From positions 1,984,001 to 2,048,000 of the forward strand of contig OZ244212.1 in the NCBI GenBank assembly GCA_965216695.1: a stretch of 64,000 nucleotides of DNA. Reading direction: 5' to 3'. The notes beneath the pieces are model-generated. The model made no database searches and was not told the DNA's origin. It was given only the letters and a program-made list of their open reading frames with translations. A program made the translations under genes and the position numbers. The DNA comes from G965216695 sp965216695 (GTDB lineage: Bacteria; Pseudomonadota; Gammaproteobacteria; Pseudomonadales; Azotimanducaceae). This document shows, in pieces, positions 27,851 through 37,769 of the stretch; positions within the stretch are counted from its first letter, which is position 1, and every line of letters starts with the position of its first letter.

Positions 27851-28708
27851 CTAGTAGACCGCGCTAAAGAAAGCCGGCATGGGCTGATTGCTGCCGCCGG
27901 GTTTAGGCCGTGTCACAATCACCTCGTCCAACACGTAGTGCTCCTTGGCAAAGAACACGTTACCCCGCGTTTTGTCCGCAAAGAGATCAATGTCGTCCAT
28001 GGTCATACCGGTAATCCGAGCCATTTCCTCGTCGGGAATACCCTCTGGACCACTGTCAGGGTCAATCCAACCTTCCGCATGCCCAATCAGCGTCGGGTCA
28101 ACCTCATAACCTCGCAATCTCGCCAGCTGATCAACAAAGGTTGAATCGATCGCATGGGCCTGGATGTATTTTTTCTGCCGCGAGAATCGGATGTGTTGCC
28201 GTGACTCGCCACCGTGACAAGCGTTCCAGTGCAACTGTGCTTGCGCCCTGGTTAGATGAGGGAAGATTCGCACTACGTAGTAAATCTTGAAGTACGGGCT
28301 GTCCTCCGTCGCGCGCACCTCGTTTGCATCCAGTGGAAAAAATTGGGCCAAATCTACCGACATCTGCACGTTGGACCGAGCAACGTCAATGTATTCATCT
28401 TCAGCAGCATACGCCTGCCGCATCAACGCTTGCACCTCTGCATTGCAAGCGCCATTACGCAACTCCTCAATGTCATTGCATATCCAATGATCGACGAAGT
28501 CGTAGCGCAGCGGCCCGGTCTGGTACGCAGACATACCTTCTCGGGTCAGCACGTGGTCATGCAGAGCCTCGCACTTTACATACTGGCGTACACCCAGATT
28601 CTTCACATAGCCGAGTTGTTGTTCGGCATGCTGGCCCAACCAGTAGGCGCGAAACGCGTCCTCGGAAACGTCCGCGCGCCTCTTTACGAAAAAGCTTATC
28701 TTGAACAA
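27851..28708 (-). CDS. EthD-domain protein (tandem dimeric ferredoxin-like folds)
   Basis: 285 residues with two EthD-like repeats: one starts ISFFVKRRADVSEDAFRAYWLGQHAEQ (about 4-30) and the second FKIYYVVRIFPHLTRAQAQLHWNACHG (about 138-165); both include the His of the (W/H)..HA or CHG position. EthD-like proteins accompany oxidative degradation systems, and some are dehydratases or decarboxylases; the reaction here is unknown. It heads the minus-strand operon and is divergent from the AraC-type regulator 148 bp away. Confidence 0.75.
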   Translation of the reverse strand: MFKISFFVKRRADVSEDAFRAYWLGQHAEQQLGYVKNLGVRQYVKCEALHDHVLTREGMSAYQTGPLRYDFVDHWICNDIEELRNGACNAEVQALMRQAYAAEDEYIDVARSNVQMSVDLAQFFPLDANEVRATEDSPYFKIYYVVRIFPHLTRAQAQLHWNACHGGESRQHIRFSRQKKYIQAHAIDSTFVDQLARLRGYEVDPTLIGHAEGWIDPDSGPEGIPDEEMARITGMTMDDIDLFADKTRGNVFFAKEHYVLDEVIVTRPKPGGSNQPMPAFFSAVY

Positions 28709-28855
28709 CGCTTGAGCCCGCTATCCCTTGGCAGGTAACAGTCTACTCCCTCTAATCTTGCCTAAGTTGGTCATTTCGGTAATAAAATGTGGTCCGTGAC
28801 GGTAAATTAAGCGCATCAACCGCAACGAGTTGCCCTGCGTTCAGGGTTCACCAGC

Positions 28856-29887
28856 ATGCCCACAGACGCCCCACAAGCAGCGCCCGCGCCATCCAGTTTT
28901 TACGGCAATCTGGTCGTATTGAGCCAAGCTTTGGCACGGCAAGGCATCGACGTGGACGCGCTCCTGACCCGGGCCAATGTTGACCTGGACACGTACCGAT
29001 CCGGGGACGAACGCGTGCCCTGGCAGCAAGTTGATCGAGTCTGGGAGTTGGCGGTAGAGCAGACTGGCGATCCATGCATTGGGCTGGATGTGGTGGATGA
29101 GATCAATCCAGCAATCTATCAGTCTTTAGGTATCGCCCTGATTTGCTCCAGTTCGTTAAGAGACTTTCTGCAGCGTTACGCTCGCTTCTTTGCCGTGATC
29201 TCCACGCTCGAACAAGCCCAATATGAAGAGTATCCCGACCACGCCACAATCGTGGACCGTGCAGTGGTTGATTACAGTCCCACCACCATCGGCTGCCACG
29301 CTGACGCTTTTGCGGCCTTCACCCTGAAATTCGTGCGCATGATCTATCAGCCCGACTACTCACCATCAGGGGTACATCTGGCATGGACTCCTCCCGAAGA
29401 TCAGCAACACCGTTACCACGAAGTATTCGGATGCCCCATAGAGTTTGGCCAAGAGACCTCCGCGGTGCTTTTTCCTATTGAAGACCTGGACAACCCGTTG
29501 GCGGGCGCTAATCCAGATCTGGCCTTGCACAATGACAACCTGGCGCTGACCGTCCTCGAACGTCTGCAGGAATTGGACCTACCCACCAAGGTTTACGCCC
29601 GGTTGATCGAGTATCTACCTTCCGGCCATTGCAGCCGCGAGCGCGTGGCCCGTTCTCTTGCCATGAGCGAAAGTGCATTCCAGAAGAAATTGAAACTGGC
29701 CGGTACCAGTTATCAGGAAGTACTGGATCGGACACGCAACGAGCTGGCCCAACACCACCTGGCCAACGGCGTTACCGTCGACGAAGCGGCTTACTTACTC
29801 GGGTTTACCGATACCAGCAACTTTATTCGCGCTTTCAAACGTTGGACGGGAACAACCCCACGCGCGTTCCGCGACTCGCTCTCCTGA
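28856..29887 (+). CDS. AraC-family regulator with Arabinose_bd-type N-terminal domain
   Basis: 343 residues. The N-terminal ~190 residues (ALARQGIDVDALL..., DPCIGLDVVDEINPAIYQSLG) match the ligand-binding domain of OruR/ArgR-like AraC regulators. The C-terminal double HTH reads RVARSLAMSESAFQKKLKLAGTS, then VDEAAYLLGFTDTSNFIRAFKRWTG. It probably activates the divergent EthD operon and the downstream acyl-CoA ligase operon in response to a pathway intermediate. ATG 28856 follows GGGTTCACC, a poor ribosome site. Confidence 0.92.
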   Translation: MPTDAPQAAPAPSSFYGNLVVLSQALARQGIDVDALLTRANVDLDTYRSGDERVPWQQVDRVWELAVEQTGDPCIGLDVVDEINPAIYQSLGIALICSSSLRDFLQRYARFFAVISTLEQAQYEEYPDHATIVDRAVVDYSPTTIGCHADAFAAFTLKFVRMIYQPDYSPSGVHLAWTPPEDQQHRYHEVFGCPIEFGQETSAVLFPIEDLDNPLAGANPDLALHNDNLALTVLERLQELDLPTKVYARLIEYLPSGHCSRERVARSLAMSESAFQKKLKLAGTSYQEVLDRTRNELAQHHLANGVTVDEAAYLLGFTDTSNFIRAFKRWTGTTPRAFRDSLS

Positions 29888-30000
29888 TTTGTCCTTTACT
29901 GTCACAGCACCGGCCTGAAAAGACGAACAAAAGTGGCGGAAATAACCAGTACACCATCACGAGCTCTGTACGATGTCTACACTAGGCGAGGAGAAGGCAA

Positions 30001-31116
30001 ATGAGCGCGAAGAGACCGGTTGTTGTATATGGGGCGAGTGGATACACCGGCCGCCTGGTCTGTGAGTTTTTACGTCAATACCGCATTCCCTTCGTGGCAG
30101 CTGGCCGTAACGGCGCAAGAATCCAGGAAACGCTGGACCACCTGCCTGGCGTTGAAACCGCAGACTACGAAGTTGCCGAGGTAGATAACACGGTCGATGC
30201 ACTAACTCAGCTCTTCACCGGCAGAAAAGTCGTTTGCAACATAGTTGGGCCCTTCGAGCGCTTTGGAGAACCCGTGGTTCAGGCATGCCTGAACGCTGGC
30301 GTACACTACATAGACACCACCGGTGAACCCGCGTTTGTGGAAATGGTGATGGACCGTTACAGCGCCGACTACCAGGCAGCAGGTCTGGCACTCGCTCCTT
30401 GCACGGCTTACATGTACACACCAGTGGACATTGCCACGAAGATGCTCCTCGAAGACAGCGGCTTTGACACCTTCGAGGCCGTCACGGCTGGAACGTTCGT
30501 CCCGACATTCGCGTCTACCCAATCGATCTACAGCCTGTTTAGTCACGACGCTCGCTATCTGAAAGACAACGAGCTTCTGTCCTGGCCAGCAGGCAAAGGG
30601 TACGAAGTGGCGGTACCGGGGTTTGCCGTAAATCAGCTTGTACACCCGTGGGCCGGCGGCAACATGCCACTTGTTTATCGAGACCATCCCGAGGTGCATA
30701 CATATCGGCAATTCAGCGGCAACACAGATCGGGAATTGATGGAAGGACTGCTCGCGATTCAACAACAGTTCGAAGCAGATGTGCGGTCATTACCTAAAGA
30801 GGAGCAGAAAGCGGCCCTAGACAAGATTGTCGACGGGATAGAAGCATTCATGCCTCCGCGCGAGTACACCTTAGTGCACAAGAGCTGCGACATCGTCACC
30901 GGAACCGGCTCGGCAGGGGGTAAGAAAGTAGTTATTCAGAGCACCAGCCCCTATACCCAGACAGGCATCTTTCAGGCGGCGACTGCAAACAAACTGATAG
31001 CGGCGGGAACTGACAAGGCCGGGTTTGTCACTGCGTGCGAAGCGGTTGGGCACAAATATCTACTTGGGCAGCTACAGGCTTTTCTACCAGCAAAAGTTGT
31101 TGTCACGGACTTTTAG
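30001..31116 (+). CDS. Saccharopine-dehydrogenase-like Rossmann protein
   Basis: 371 residues. The N-terminal motif VVYGASGYTGRLVCEFL (about 7-23) is a dinucleotide-binding fold of the saccharopine dehydrogenase/trans-acting enoyl reductase type, followed by CNIVGPFERFGEPVVQACLNAGVHYIDTTGE, a hallmark of the group. Substrate unknown. ATG 30001 is preceded by GAGGAGAAGG, a strong ribosome site. The next gene, an acyl-CoA ligase, starts 8 bp after its stop, so the protein probably acts on a CoA-pathway intermediate. Confidence 0.8.
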   Translation: MSAKRPVVVYGASGYTGRLVCEFLRQYRIPFVAAGRNGARIQETLDHLPGVETADYEVAEVDNTVDALTQLFTGRKVVCNIVGPFERFGEPVVQACLNAGVHYIDTTGEPAFVEMVMDRYSADYQAAGLALAPCTAYMYTPVDIATKMLLEDSGFDTFEAVTAGTFVPTFASTQSIYSLFSHDARYLKDNELLSWPAGKGYEVAVPGFAVNQLVHPWAGGNMPLVYRDHPEVHTYRQFSGNTDRELMEGLLAIQQQFEADVRSLPKEEQKAALDKIVDGIEAFMPPREYTLVHKSCDIVTGTGSAGGKKVVIQSTSPYTQTGIFQAATANKLIAAGTDKAGFVTACEAVGHKYLLGQLQAFLPAKVVVTDF

Positions 31117-31124
31117 GCACTAGC

Positions 31125-32678
31125 GTGCGTATCATCGATTTCTTCGACCAGGGGGTCCGCTACTATGCCGACAACGTCGCGTTCGTTGATGCATCCGGTG
31201 AGCTGACCTACGCTCAAGTGGATACCGAGGTTCATCGCATTGCCGGAGCGCTTGCCGGACATGGATTTGAGCCAGGTACGCGCATAGGCGTCTATTCACC
31301 CAACTCAACAAAGGCGTTCCTGGCGTTGTTGGGGTTAATGAGGGCAGAAAGTGTCTGGTTACCCATAAACCCGAGAAATCCGGTAGACGTGAACGTCGAT
31401 CTGGCGGAACGCTTCCGCATGGATGTGCTGATGTACGCCTCAACCTTTACCGTCGAGGTCCAAGAGATTCGCGACCGGGTCCCGAGCATTAAAGCATTCG
31501 TCTGCATCGACGGAGACGGCTCGGTGGGGGAAGACCTGGACACATTCTGCCAGGGCCAACCCAGCCAACATCAACCAGGCATCCAGACGCCGCAGGCGTT
31601 AGCGGCGATCTTCGGCACCGGCGGCACCACGGGCAAGTCGAAGGGCGTGCTCATGAATCATGAGGCACTGGAAACGTTCTTTGCCAACTATCACGCACAC
31701 TACAGTTTCAAGGAAGGCAGCGCCCACTTGGTGGTCGCGCCCATGACCCATACCGCCGGTATCATGGGTTGCCTGCATTTCCCGCGCGGCGGAAGAAACG
31801 TCATCGTCGATGGCGTGAACCCACGCGCGATCATGCAGGACATTGAACAGCATCAAATCACTCACCTGTTCCTGCCGCCCACCGTGCTCTACATGATGTT
31901 GGCAGACGCGGACGTTAGCACCTTCGACTACAGTTCGCTGCAGCACTTCATCGTTGGCGCCGCTCCCACCTCGCTGGAGAAATTGAAAGAAGCGGTAAGG
32001 GTGTTCGGGCCCGTGATGACGGAAGCATACGGGCAGACCGAAGCACCTGCGGCAATCACGCTGAAAGCACCCTGGGACTATATTGATGCTGACGGCACAA
32101 TTAACGACGCGCGCCTTGCCGGAATCGGGCGCCCTGGCATCTTTAACCAGGTTAAGATTCTTGATTCTGAAGGTCAGGAGCAACCGAGAGGCGAGCCAGG
32201 CGAAATTTGTGTGCGTGGTCCACTCGTAACGCTTGGTTACCTAGATAACCCGGAAGCCACCGCAGAGTCATTTCGCGATGGGTGGCTGTGGACCGGCGAT
32301 GTCGGCGTTATGTCAGCCGATGGTTACATCCGCATCGTGGACCGCAGCAAGGACATGATCATATCCGGCGGTTTCAACGTTTACCCCAATGAAGTAGAGC
32401 AGGTCATCTCCGAACACCCCGCGGTTCAAGAGTGCGCTGTAATCGGTGTGCCTGACGAAAAGTGGGGTGAAGCTGTGAAAGCCATAGTGCTGCTTCGGCC
32501 CGGTCATAACGTAACCGCAGAGGAGTTGATCGGCGAGGCCAAAAAGAGATTGGGGTCCGTCAAAGCGCCTAAAACCCTCGATTTCGTCGCGGAGCTGCCT
32601 AAGAGTCCCGTAGGGAAAGTTCTGAAAACTGAGCTGCGCAAACCATTCTGGGCCGGCAAAGACCGCGGCATAAACTAA
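31125..32678 (+). CDS. Acyl-CoA synthetase (AMP-forming)
   Basis: 517 residues from GTG 31125; the frame opens at 31035 but that overlaps the preceding gene. ATP motif FGTGGTTGKSKGV, adenylate-binding YGQTEAPAA, TGDVG, hinge DRSKDMIISGGFNVYP and catalytic Lys in PKSPVGKVLK are all present. It activates a carboxylic acid as CoA thioester for further breakdown by the thiolase next door. Substrate unknown; an aryl- or medium-chain acid is plausible. Confidence 0.92.
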   Translation: MRIIDFFDQGVRYYADNVAFVDASGELTYAQVDTEVHRIAGALAGHGFEPGTRIGVYSPNSTKAFLALLGLMRAESVWLPINPRNPVDVNVDLAERFRMDVLMYASTFTVEVQEIRDRVPSIKAFVCIDGDGSVGEDLDTFCQGQPSQHQPGIQTPQALAAIFGTGGTTGKSKGVLMNHEALETFFANYHAHYSFKEGSAHLVVAPMTHTAGIMGCLHFPRGGRNVIVDGVNPRAIMQDIEQHQITHLFLPPTVLYMMLADADVSTFDYSSLQHFIVGAAPTSLEKLKEAVRVFGPVMTEAYGQTEAPAAITLKAPWDYIDADGTINDARLAGIGRPGIFNQVKILDSEGQEQPRGEPGEICVRGPLVTLGYLDNPEATAESFRDGWLWTGDVGVMSADGYIRIVDRSKDMIISGGFNVYPNEVEQVISEHPAVQECAVIGVPDEKWGEAVKAIVLLRPGHNVTAEELIGEAKKRLGSVKAPKTLDFVAELPKSPVGKVLKTELRKPFWAGKDRGIN

Positions 32679-32694
32679 TCGCTCCGGAGCGACC

Positions 32695-33927
32695 ATGAAA
32701 CAATGCGCATATATCGCCGGCGTCGCGATGACACCTTTCGGAAAGCACCCAAGCCGCAATATCAAGTCTTTGTTGGGCGAGGCAGTCAACGGGGCATTGC
32801 AGGACTGCAACCTTGCGACGCAAAACATACAGGCGGCCTGGGTTGGCAACGTAGCGGCCGGAGTTGTCTCGGGCCAGGTATGCGTGCCCGGTCAAATTGC
32901 CCTGCGGGAGCTGGGAATCGGCCGCATTCCAGTGTTCAATGTTGAGAATGCCTGCGCCTCTTCCGCATCGGCGTTTCAACAAGCCTGCACGCTCGTTACG
33001 TTGGGCGCCTATGATGTCGTGCTCGCATGCGGCGTCGAAAAGCTCTACAGCGATGACAAACAGAAGACGTTCTCAGTGTTTAGCGGCGGTATTGACGTGG
33101 AAGACAAAGACCGACTGCTGACAAGAACACACGATAAACTTTGCGCGCTTGGGCACAACACCGATGCGGACGCTGCCGGTTCGACACGCTCGATCTTCAT
33201 GGACATATACGTCGCATGGGCGCTCGAGCATATGCAGACCTACGGCACGAGCCGCGAACAACTTGCCGCTGTGTCAGCGAAAAATTCCCAGCATGGTTCT
33301 CTTAACCCGTACGCCCAATTTCGCGACGTGCTGTCGATTGATGACGTTCTAGCAGCGCCAGAGGTGTTGTGGCCCCTAACTCTACCGATGTGCTCACCGA
33401 TTGGGGACGGAGCAGCGGCCGTAGTAATCGTCAGCGAAAAACGTGCACATGAATTGGGCATGGACCGGCTCGTCCGCGTCGAGGCTGCCAGTGTAAACAG
33501 CGGCTTCGATGTCGAAGGAAACGATACACCTATGCCGCGTGCTTGTGCACTGGATCTTTATGAAGCAGCGGGCATTGGCCCTGAAGACATCGACTGCGTG
33601 GAACTCCACGATGCAAGCGCGATCGGTGAGATTATGTACTACGAACATCTTGGGTTGTGCGACTACGGCGAAGGTGGCCGCTTCGTCGAAGGCGGACATT
33701 CCACACTCGGTGGTCGGGTACCGGTGAACACGTCTGGTGGCCTGATGCGCAAAGGCCACCCAGTGGGTGCTACTGGTGCGTCACAACTTGTGGAGCTCAC
33801 CTGGCAACTGCGCGGAGAAGCGGGAGATCGACAGGTACCGCGGGCACGCGTGGCATTGGCCGAGAACGGCGGGGGATTCATCGGCGACGACGTAGCCGCT
33901 TTGGCGCTCACTATTCTAACTAGCTGA
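32695..33927 (+). CDS. Thiolase-family protein (SCP-x-like acetyl-CoA acetyltransferase)
   Basis: 410 residues. The nucleophilic Cys is in VENACASSA (C87), the second motif is CVELHDASAIGE, and the third GLMRKGHPVGATG holds the His of the C-terminal active site. Such thiolases without a C-terminal SCP2 domain cleave branched or ring-derived beta-ketoacyl-CoA, including steroid side chains. It starts 16 bp after the acyl-CoA ligase stop and ends 1 bp before the DAO oxidase. Confidence 0.9.
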   Translation: MKQCAYIAGVAMTPFGKHPSRNIKSLLGEAVNGALQDCNLATQNIQAAWVGNVAAGVVSGQVCVPGQIALRELGIGRIPVFNVENACASSASAFQQACTLVTLGAYDVVLACGVEKLYSDDKQKTFSVFSGGIDVEDKDRLLTRTHDKLCALGHNTDADAAGSTRSIFMDIYVAWALEHMQTYGTSREQLAAVSAKNSQHGSLNPYAQFRDVLSIDDVLAAPEVLWPLTLPMCSPIGDGAAAVVIVSEKRAHELGMDRLVRVEAASVNSGFDVEGNDTPMPRACALDLYEAAGIGPEDIDCVELHDASAIGEIMYYEHLGLCDYGEGGRFVEGGHSTLGGRVPVNTSGGLMRKGHPVGATGASQLVELTWQLRGEAGDRQVPRARVALAENGGGFIGDDVAALALTILTS

Positions 33928-33928
33928 C

Positions 33929-35260
33929 ATGCGGTTCGATGAATCCCGCTCGATTGTCCATCAAGACGCTTTGCCCAAACAAGCAGATGTGGTTGTCATT
34001 GGCGGCGGCATCGCAGGTATCTGTACAGCCTACTATCTCAGCAAGACGGGTGTTTCCGTTTTTGTGTGTGAAAAAGGCCGCGTGGCGGGTGAACAATCAA
34101 GCCGCAACTGGGGTTGGATACGTCAGCAGGGACGGGACCCCGACGAACTACCGCTTGCGATCGAGGCGAACCGCCTGTGGGATGAAATCGCCGCCGACTT
34201 GGATGAGGACATCCACTTCACCCGAACGGGTGTGCTTTTTGCGACCAACGATGAAAAGCGGTTGGCGAGCTTTCACGAATGGCTCAAGGTCGCCGAGCAA
34301 CACCAACTCGACACGCGACTTCTAAGCGGCAGTGAAGCAAACAGTTTGCTCAAAGGGGGCAACGACAACTGGATCGGCGGGCTAATCACACCGAGCGACG
34401 CGCGCGCTGAACCATTCACAACCGTTCCAGCGATTGCTAGGGCAGTATCGCGATACGGGGGTTTGATCAGGGAAAATTGCGCCGTTCGTGGCATAGCGCT
34501 GTCCGCGGGAAGGGTCAGCGAAGTGATTACGGAACATGGTCCAATCAAGACAAATACGGTGCTCTGTGCTGGAGGCGCATGGAGCAGCCGTTTCTTGAGG
34601 AACCTGGGTATATCGCTTCCCCAACTCACCGTTAAAGGAACTGTCGTACGAACCGCTCCTGCGCCCGATATCTTTCCAGGCGCTGCGGCTATAGTCGATC
34701 TGGGCATTCGGCGCCGTAAAGACGGCGGCTACACTATCGCCACCGGCACAACCCACGATCATTTCGTTGTGAAAGACAGCTTTCGCAACTTTGTGCGCTT
34801 CATACCTGCGATGCGCGAAAGTTTCGGCACCATAGACATTCGAGTAACGTCCAATACCTTCACCGATCTTGTATCCGGTCATCGCTGGCGCAACGACGAA
34901 CAAAGTCCTTTCGAACGTACGCGTATTCTAAATCCCGCCGCTTCGAAGAAGGCCCTCAAACGGATCAAGCGCGATATTCAAAAATGGGTGCCTGCACTCT
35001 CTGACGTACCCTTTGAACAAGCGTGGGCGGGGATGATCGATACAACGCCGGACGTTGTACCGGTGCTTGATCAGATCGAATCACACCCCGGCTTGTTTGT
35101 GGCCACCGGTTTCAGCGGCCACGGGTTCGGTATCGGGCCGGCTACCGGCCGCATCATGGCAGATATGGTGCAAGGCAAGTCAGAGGCACACAATTTGTCG
35201 CGTTTTCGATTCGCTCGTTTTCACGATGGTTCGAGAATGGTCCCGGGACCCGGAATTTAG
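33929..35260 (+). CDS. FAD-dependent oxidoreductase, DAO family (paralogue)
   Basis: 443 residues. VVVIGGGIAGICTAYYL is the FAD motif, GEQSSRNWGWIRQQGRD the second contact, and GFSGHGFGIGPATG the C-terminal flavin-binding block. It is collinear over its full length with the 16427-17791 protein, so the two arose by duplication and probably act on related amines. It is the last gene of the AraC-adjacent operon and converges with the sulfatase gene at a 12-bp interval. Confidence 0.88.
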   Translation: MRFDESRSIVHQDALPKQADVVVIGGGIAGICTAYYLSKTGVSVFVCEKGRVAGEQSSRNWGWIRQQGRDPDELPLAIEANRLWDEIAADLDEDIHFTRTGVLFATNDEKRLASFHEWLKVAEQHQLDTRLLSGSEANSLLKGGNDNWIGGLITPSDARAEPFTTVPAIARAVSRYGGLIRENCAVRGIALSAGRVSEVITEHGPIKTNTVLCAGGAWSSRFLRNLGISLPQLTVKGTVVRTAPAPDIFPGAAAIVDLGIRRRKDGGYTIATGTTHDHFVVKDSFRNFVRFIPAMRESFGTIDIRVTSNTFTDLVSGHRWRNDEQSPFERTRILNPAASKKALKRIKRDIQKWVPALSDVPFEQAWAGMIDTTPDVVPVLDQIESHPGLFVATGFSGHGFGIGPATGRIMADMVQGKSEAHNLSRFRFARFHDGSRMVPGPGI

Positions 35261-35272
35261 GAGGCACTGACT

Positions 35273-36721
35273 TTAAGGCACCTGCCTAACGACATCAGCC
35301 CAGGGCGCCCGATCTTCTTCGCCGCCAAATCCATCCATGTCCATCATTATCCTGAACAAAGACTGATTGATGGATTCACGCTGTGGGATCTTGTCGATGA
35401 CTGAGTGCAGCTGCTCGACACGCTCTGGATGCGTATCGGAAAGGTCGAATGCCTCATACGGGTCATCAGCCAGGTTGTAGAGCCCCCGATCATCACCGCT
35501 CACTATGAGCTTCCAGTCTCCCTTGACGACGGCCCTTTCTCCTCTGCTGACTGCCACAAAATCGGGCGCCGACTGCTCACCCTTACCATTGATGGATGCC
35601 CAGCGCGAACCACCATCAGTTGGTTGAGAGTGCGATAGCTCGAAGCCAGCCACATCTGCCAAGGTCGGTAGCACATCCTGGACGGTCACACGGTCAGATA
35701 CGTGCGCCGGCTTCAGTGTACCCGGCCAATGCAGGACCGAGGGAACGAGAATTCCACCCTGATAAACTGCCCCCTTGCCGCGGCGGTAGGGCCCATTGTC
35801 CGAACCGCCGTCCTCGGTATTGTGGCGCAGAAACTCCAGGAAATCGGTCGGCAACGGCCGCCCGAACACCGAAACAAGTCTTGCAACATTTTTCCGCACC
35901 CCATCGCTCGCAGCCGCCGGATTCAGTCCGCCGTTGTCGCTGAAAAACCACATCAGCGTGGTCTCACGCATCTGCTGCTCTTCCAGCGTCTTAACGATTC
36001 GACCGATTGCGTGGTCGAGTTCATCGACCATGGCCGCGTGAACACGACGATTCTCATTCTCAATGTGGCTATACGCCGCAATACTCGCCTCGGGCGCTTC
36101 ATTGGGTAGGTGGGGCGCGCCGAATGCCGTGTAGAGGAAGAGCGGTCTTACCTTGTCCCTCTCCCTAATCAGCCGGACCGCCTCATCTGCCTGAAGGTGC
36201 GTTGCATAACCTTCTTCCCGCAATGCTTTGCCGTTGCGGTGCCAGTCCAGGCCACCGCCGTGAACATGATCCCAGTAGCCAACGCCGCCCGTGTAATGGC
36301 CGTACACCGCCTCGAAACCCCGCGCCATTGGCAACATGGCCGACGTGGCGTGACCCAGATGCCACTTGCCAACCATGACTGACTGATAGCCTGCATCGCT
36401 AAGATATTCAGGCAATAGTTTTAAAGACAAGGGCAAAGAGCCCTCTGTGTTTTTCCCGATCGCGTGATAGATGCCATGGCGCATGGGCGATTGCCCCGTC
36501 ATCAGCGCTGCGCGCGTCGGACTGCAGGTTGGGTGTACGTAGAAGTCGGTAAGCGTTACGCCGCGTTCTGCCAACGCATCGATGTTAGGGGTGTCAATTT
36601 CGCTGCCGTTGTAGCCGACGTCTTTCCAGCCCAGGTCGTCAGCCACGATCAGCACAATGTTTGGCGGTTGTGCCCAGGTCACAGTGCTGACGAACAGCCC
36701 CACAAGGCCCAGTATCCTCAT
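35273..36721 (-). CDS. Exported sulfatase (formylglycine type)
   Basis: 482 residues with a signal peptide (ILGLVGLFVSTVTWAQ). The metal-binding start NIVLIVADDLGWKDVGYNG and the modification motif CSPTRAALMTG with Cys66 show a type I sulfatase needing formylglycine conversion; GKWHLG follows. It hydrolyses sulfate esters in the periplasm. It directly abuts the FAH gene (TAA then ATG with no gap) in the operon led by the flavin monooxygenase, suggesting an aryl or related sulfate ester as substrate of the ring-cleavage pathway. No anaerobic maturase is nearby. Confidence 0.93.
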   Translation of the reverse strand: MRILGLVGLFVSTVTWAQPPNIVLIVADDLGWKDVGYNGSEIDTPNIDALAERGVTLTDFYVHPTCSPTRAALMTGQSPMRHGIYHAIGKNTEGSLPLSLKLLPEYLSDAGYQSVMVGKWHLGHATSAMLPMARGFEAVYGHYTGGVGYWDHVHGGGLDWHRNGKALREEGYATHLQADEAVRLIRERDKVRPLFLYTAFGAPHLPNEAPEASIAAYSHIENENRRVHAAMVDELDHAIGRIVKTLEEQQMRETTLMWFFSDNGGLNPAAASDGVRKNVARLVSVFGRPLPTDFLEFLRHNTEDGGSDNGPYRRGKGAVYQGGILVPSVLHWPGTLKPAHVSDRVTVQDVLPTLADVAGFELSHSQPTDGGSRWASINGKGEQSAPDFVAVSRGERAVVKGDWKLIVSGDDRGLYNLADDPYEAFDLSDTHPERVEQLHSVIDKIPQRESINQSLFRIMMDMDGFGGEEDRAPWADVVRQVP

Positions 36722-37765
36722 TTACCTGGTCTCAACCGAATTTTCCAGGTGCCCAAGATATGTGGCCTCCGTTCTGATCACATCGCCGGGCTGCAGATAA
36801 AACCCCTGACTCCAGACGTTTGCGGGCTTAAACAACACGCCAGCGGCAGTGCCGGTGAGAATGAGCGTGCTTCTTGGAATGAATCCATGAGGAAGGAGAG
36901 ATACGGGTTCATCACCTTTCCGATAGTCGGCGTCCTGGTTCTGGAACGTCTGGGACACGATCTCCTCAATCGGCAGGATCACGTCTGCCATGCTAAATTG
37001 TTGGCGCAATTCGTCATTGACGTAGAGCGAAAGCTTCAACGAGAGGTAAAAGTCCGGCGCCCGCGGAACTACCACCAGGTAACCCGTGGGTAGACACTTC
37101 TCGCAGCCTTTTCCAGATGCGAAACCTGTGAGACCGAGCGGCATACCCAGGTCGATTTCTTTCAGCAACGTCCACCGGTCTGTGAAATCGTTGCAGAGCA
37201 CCAGCCCGAATCCCGGCAATGATTCGGCACTTTCCACATCTGCCAGGGGAAACATGCACAGCTCCGCTTCGAAATCCAAGCGAGGCACAAACGGAACACC
37301 AGAGTTCCATTGGCTTGCTTCGACCAACTTGGGGAAGAGAAATGGCGGGTCGTCGGAATAAATCTCCTCGGCATGTTCCTTGAAGTTGGTGCCGGCCGCC
37401 ACCGATGGATACTGATACGAAAGCGGCATCACCAGTTCTTCAAGGGGAAACCGCTCACTGGCATCGTCCACGCTGGAAAGCGCTGCCTGATCGAGGTCCG
37501 TTACAAATTCGATCAGATCAGCTGTGCGCTCCTCACCAAAGCGCTTCGTCAGGTTCACGCCGATCAGCGCGTCTCCCTCATGCCGCGTCACCAGAATCAG
37601 ACCTTTGGAAGAGCGGGCAAATGTCAGCGCCTCCCCCATGTCAGCGATTATAGGTTCGAAGGAGACACGCGTGCCTTCCACTACCGGTCGCGACACATAA
37701 AAGCTGAACGCGACAAAGGCCACCGCCAGCGCAATGAGCGCGATGACAAAAACTTTCAAAATCAC
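36722..37765 (-). CDS. FAH-family hydrolase with N-terminal membrane anchor
   Basis: 347 residues. A hydrophobic helix occupies residues 3-26 (KVFVIALIALAVAFVAFSFYV), then a fumarylacetoacetate hydrolase-like domain with LSYQYPSVAAGTNFKEHAEE, DFEAELCMFPLADV (metal Glu pair) and LVLCNDFTDRW. Usual FAH proteins are soluble, so anchoring is odd. It probably cleaves a C-C bond in a ring-fission product or a related diketo acid. It lies between an SDR (4-bp gap) and the sulfatase. Confidence 0.82.
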   Translation of the reverse strand: MILKVFVIALIALAVAFVAFSFYVSRPVVEGTRVSFEPIIADMGEALTFARSSKGLILVTRHEGDALIGVNLTKRFGEERTADLIEFVTDLDQAALSSVDDASERFPLEELVMPLSYQYPSVAAGTNFKEHAEEIYSDDPPFLFPKLVEASQWNSGVPFVPRLDFEAELCMFPLADVESAESLPGFGLVLCNDFTDRWTLLKEIDLGMPLGLTGFASGKGCEKCLPTGYLVVVPRAPDFYLSLKLSLYVNDELRQQFSMADVILPIEEIVSQTFQNQDADYRKGDEPVSLLPHGFIPRSTLILTGTAAGVLFKPANVWSQGFYLQPGDVIRTEATYLGHLENSVETR

Positions 37766-37769
37766 TCCC

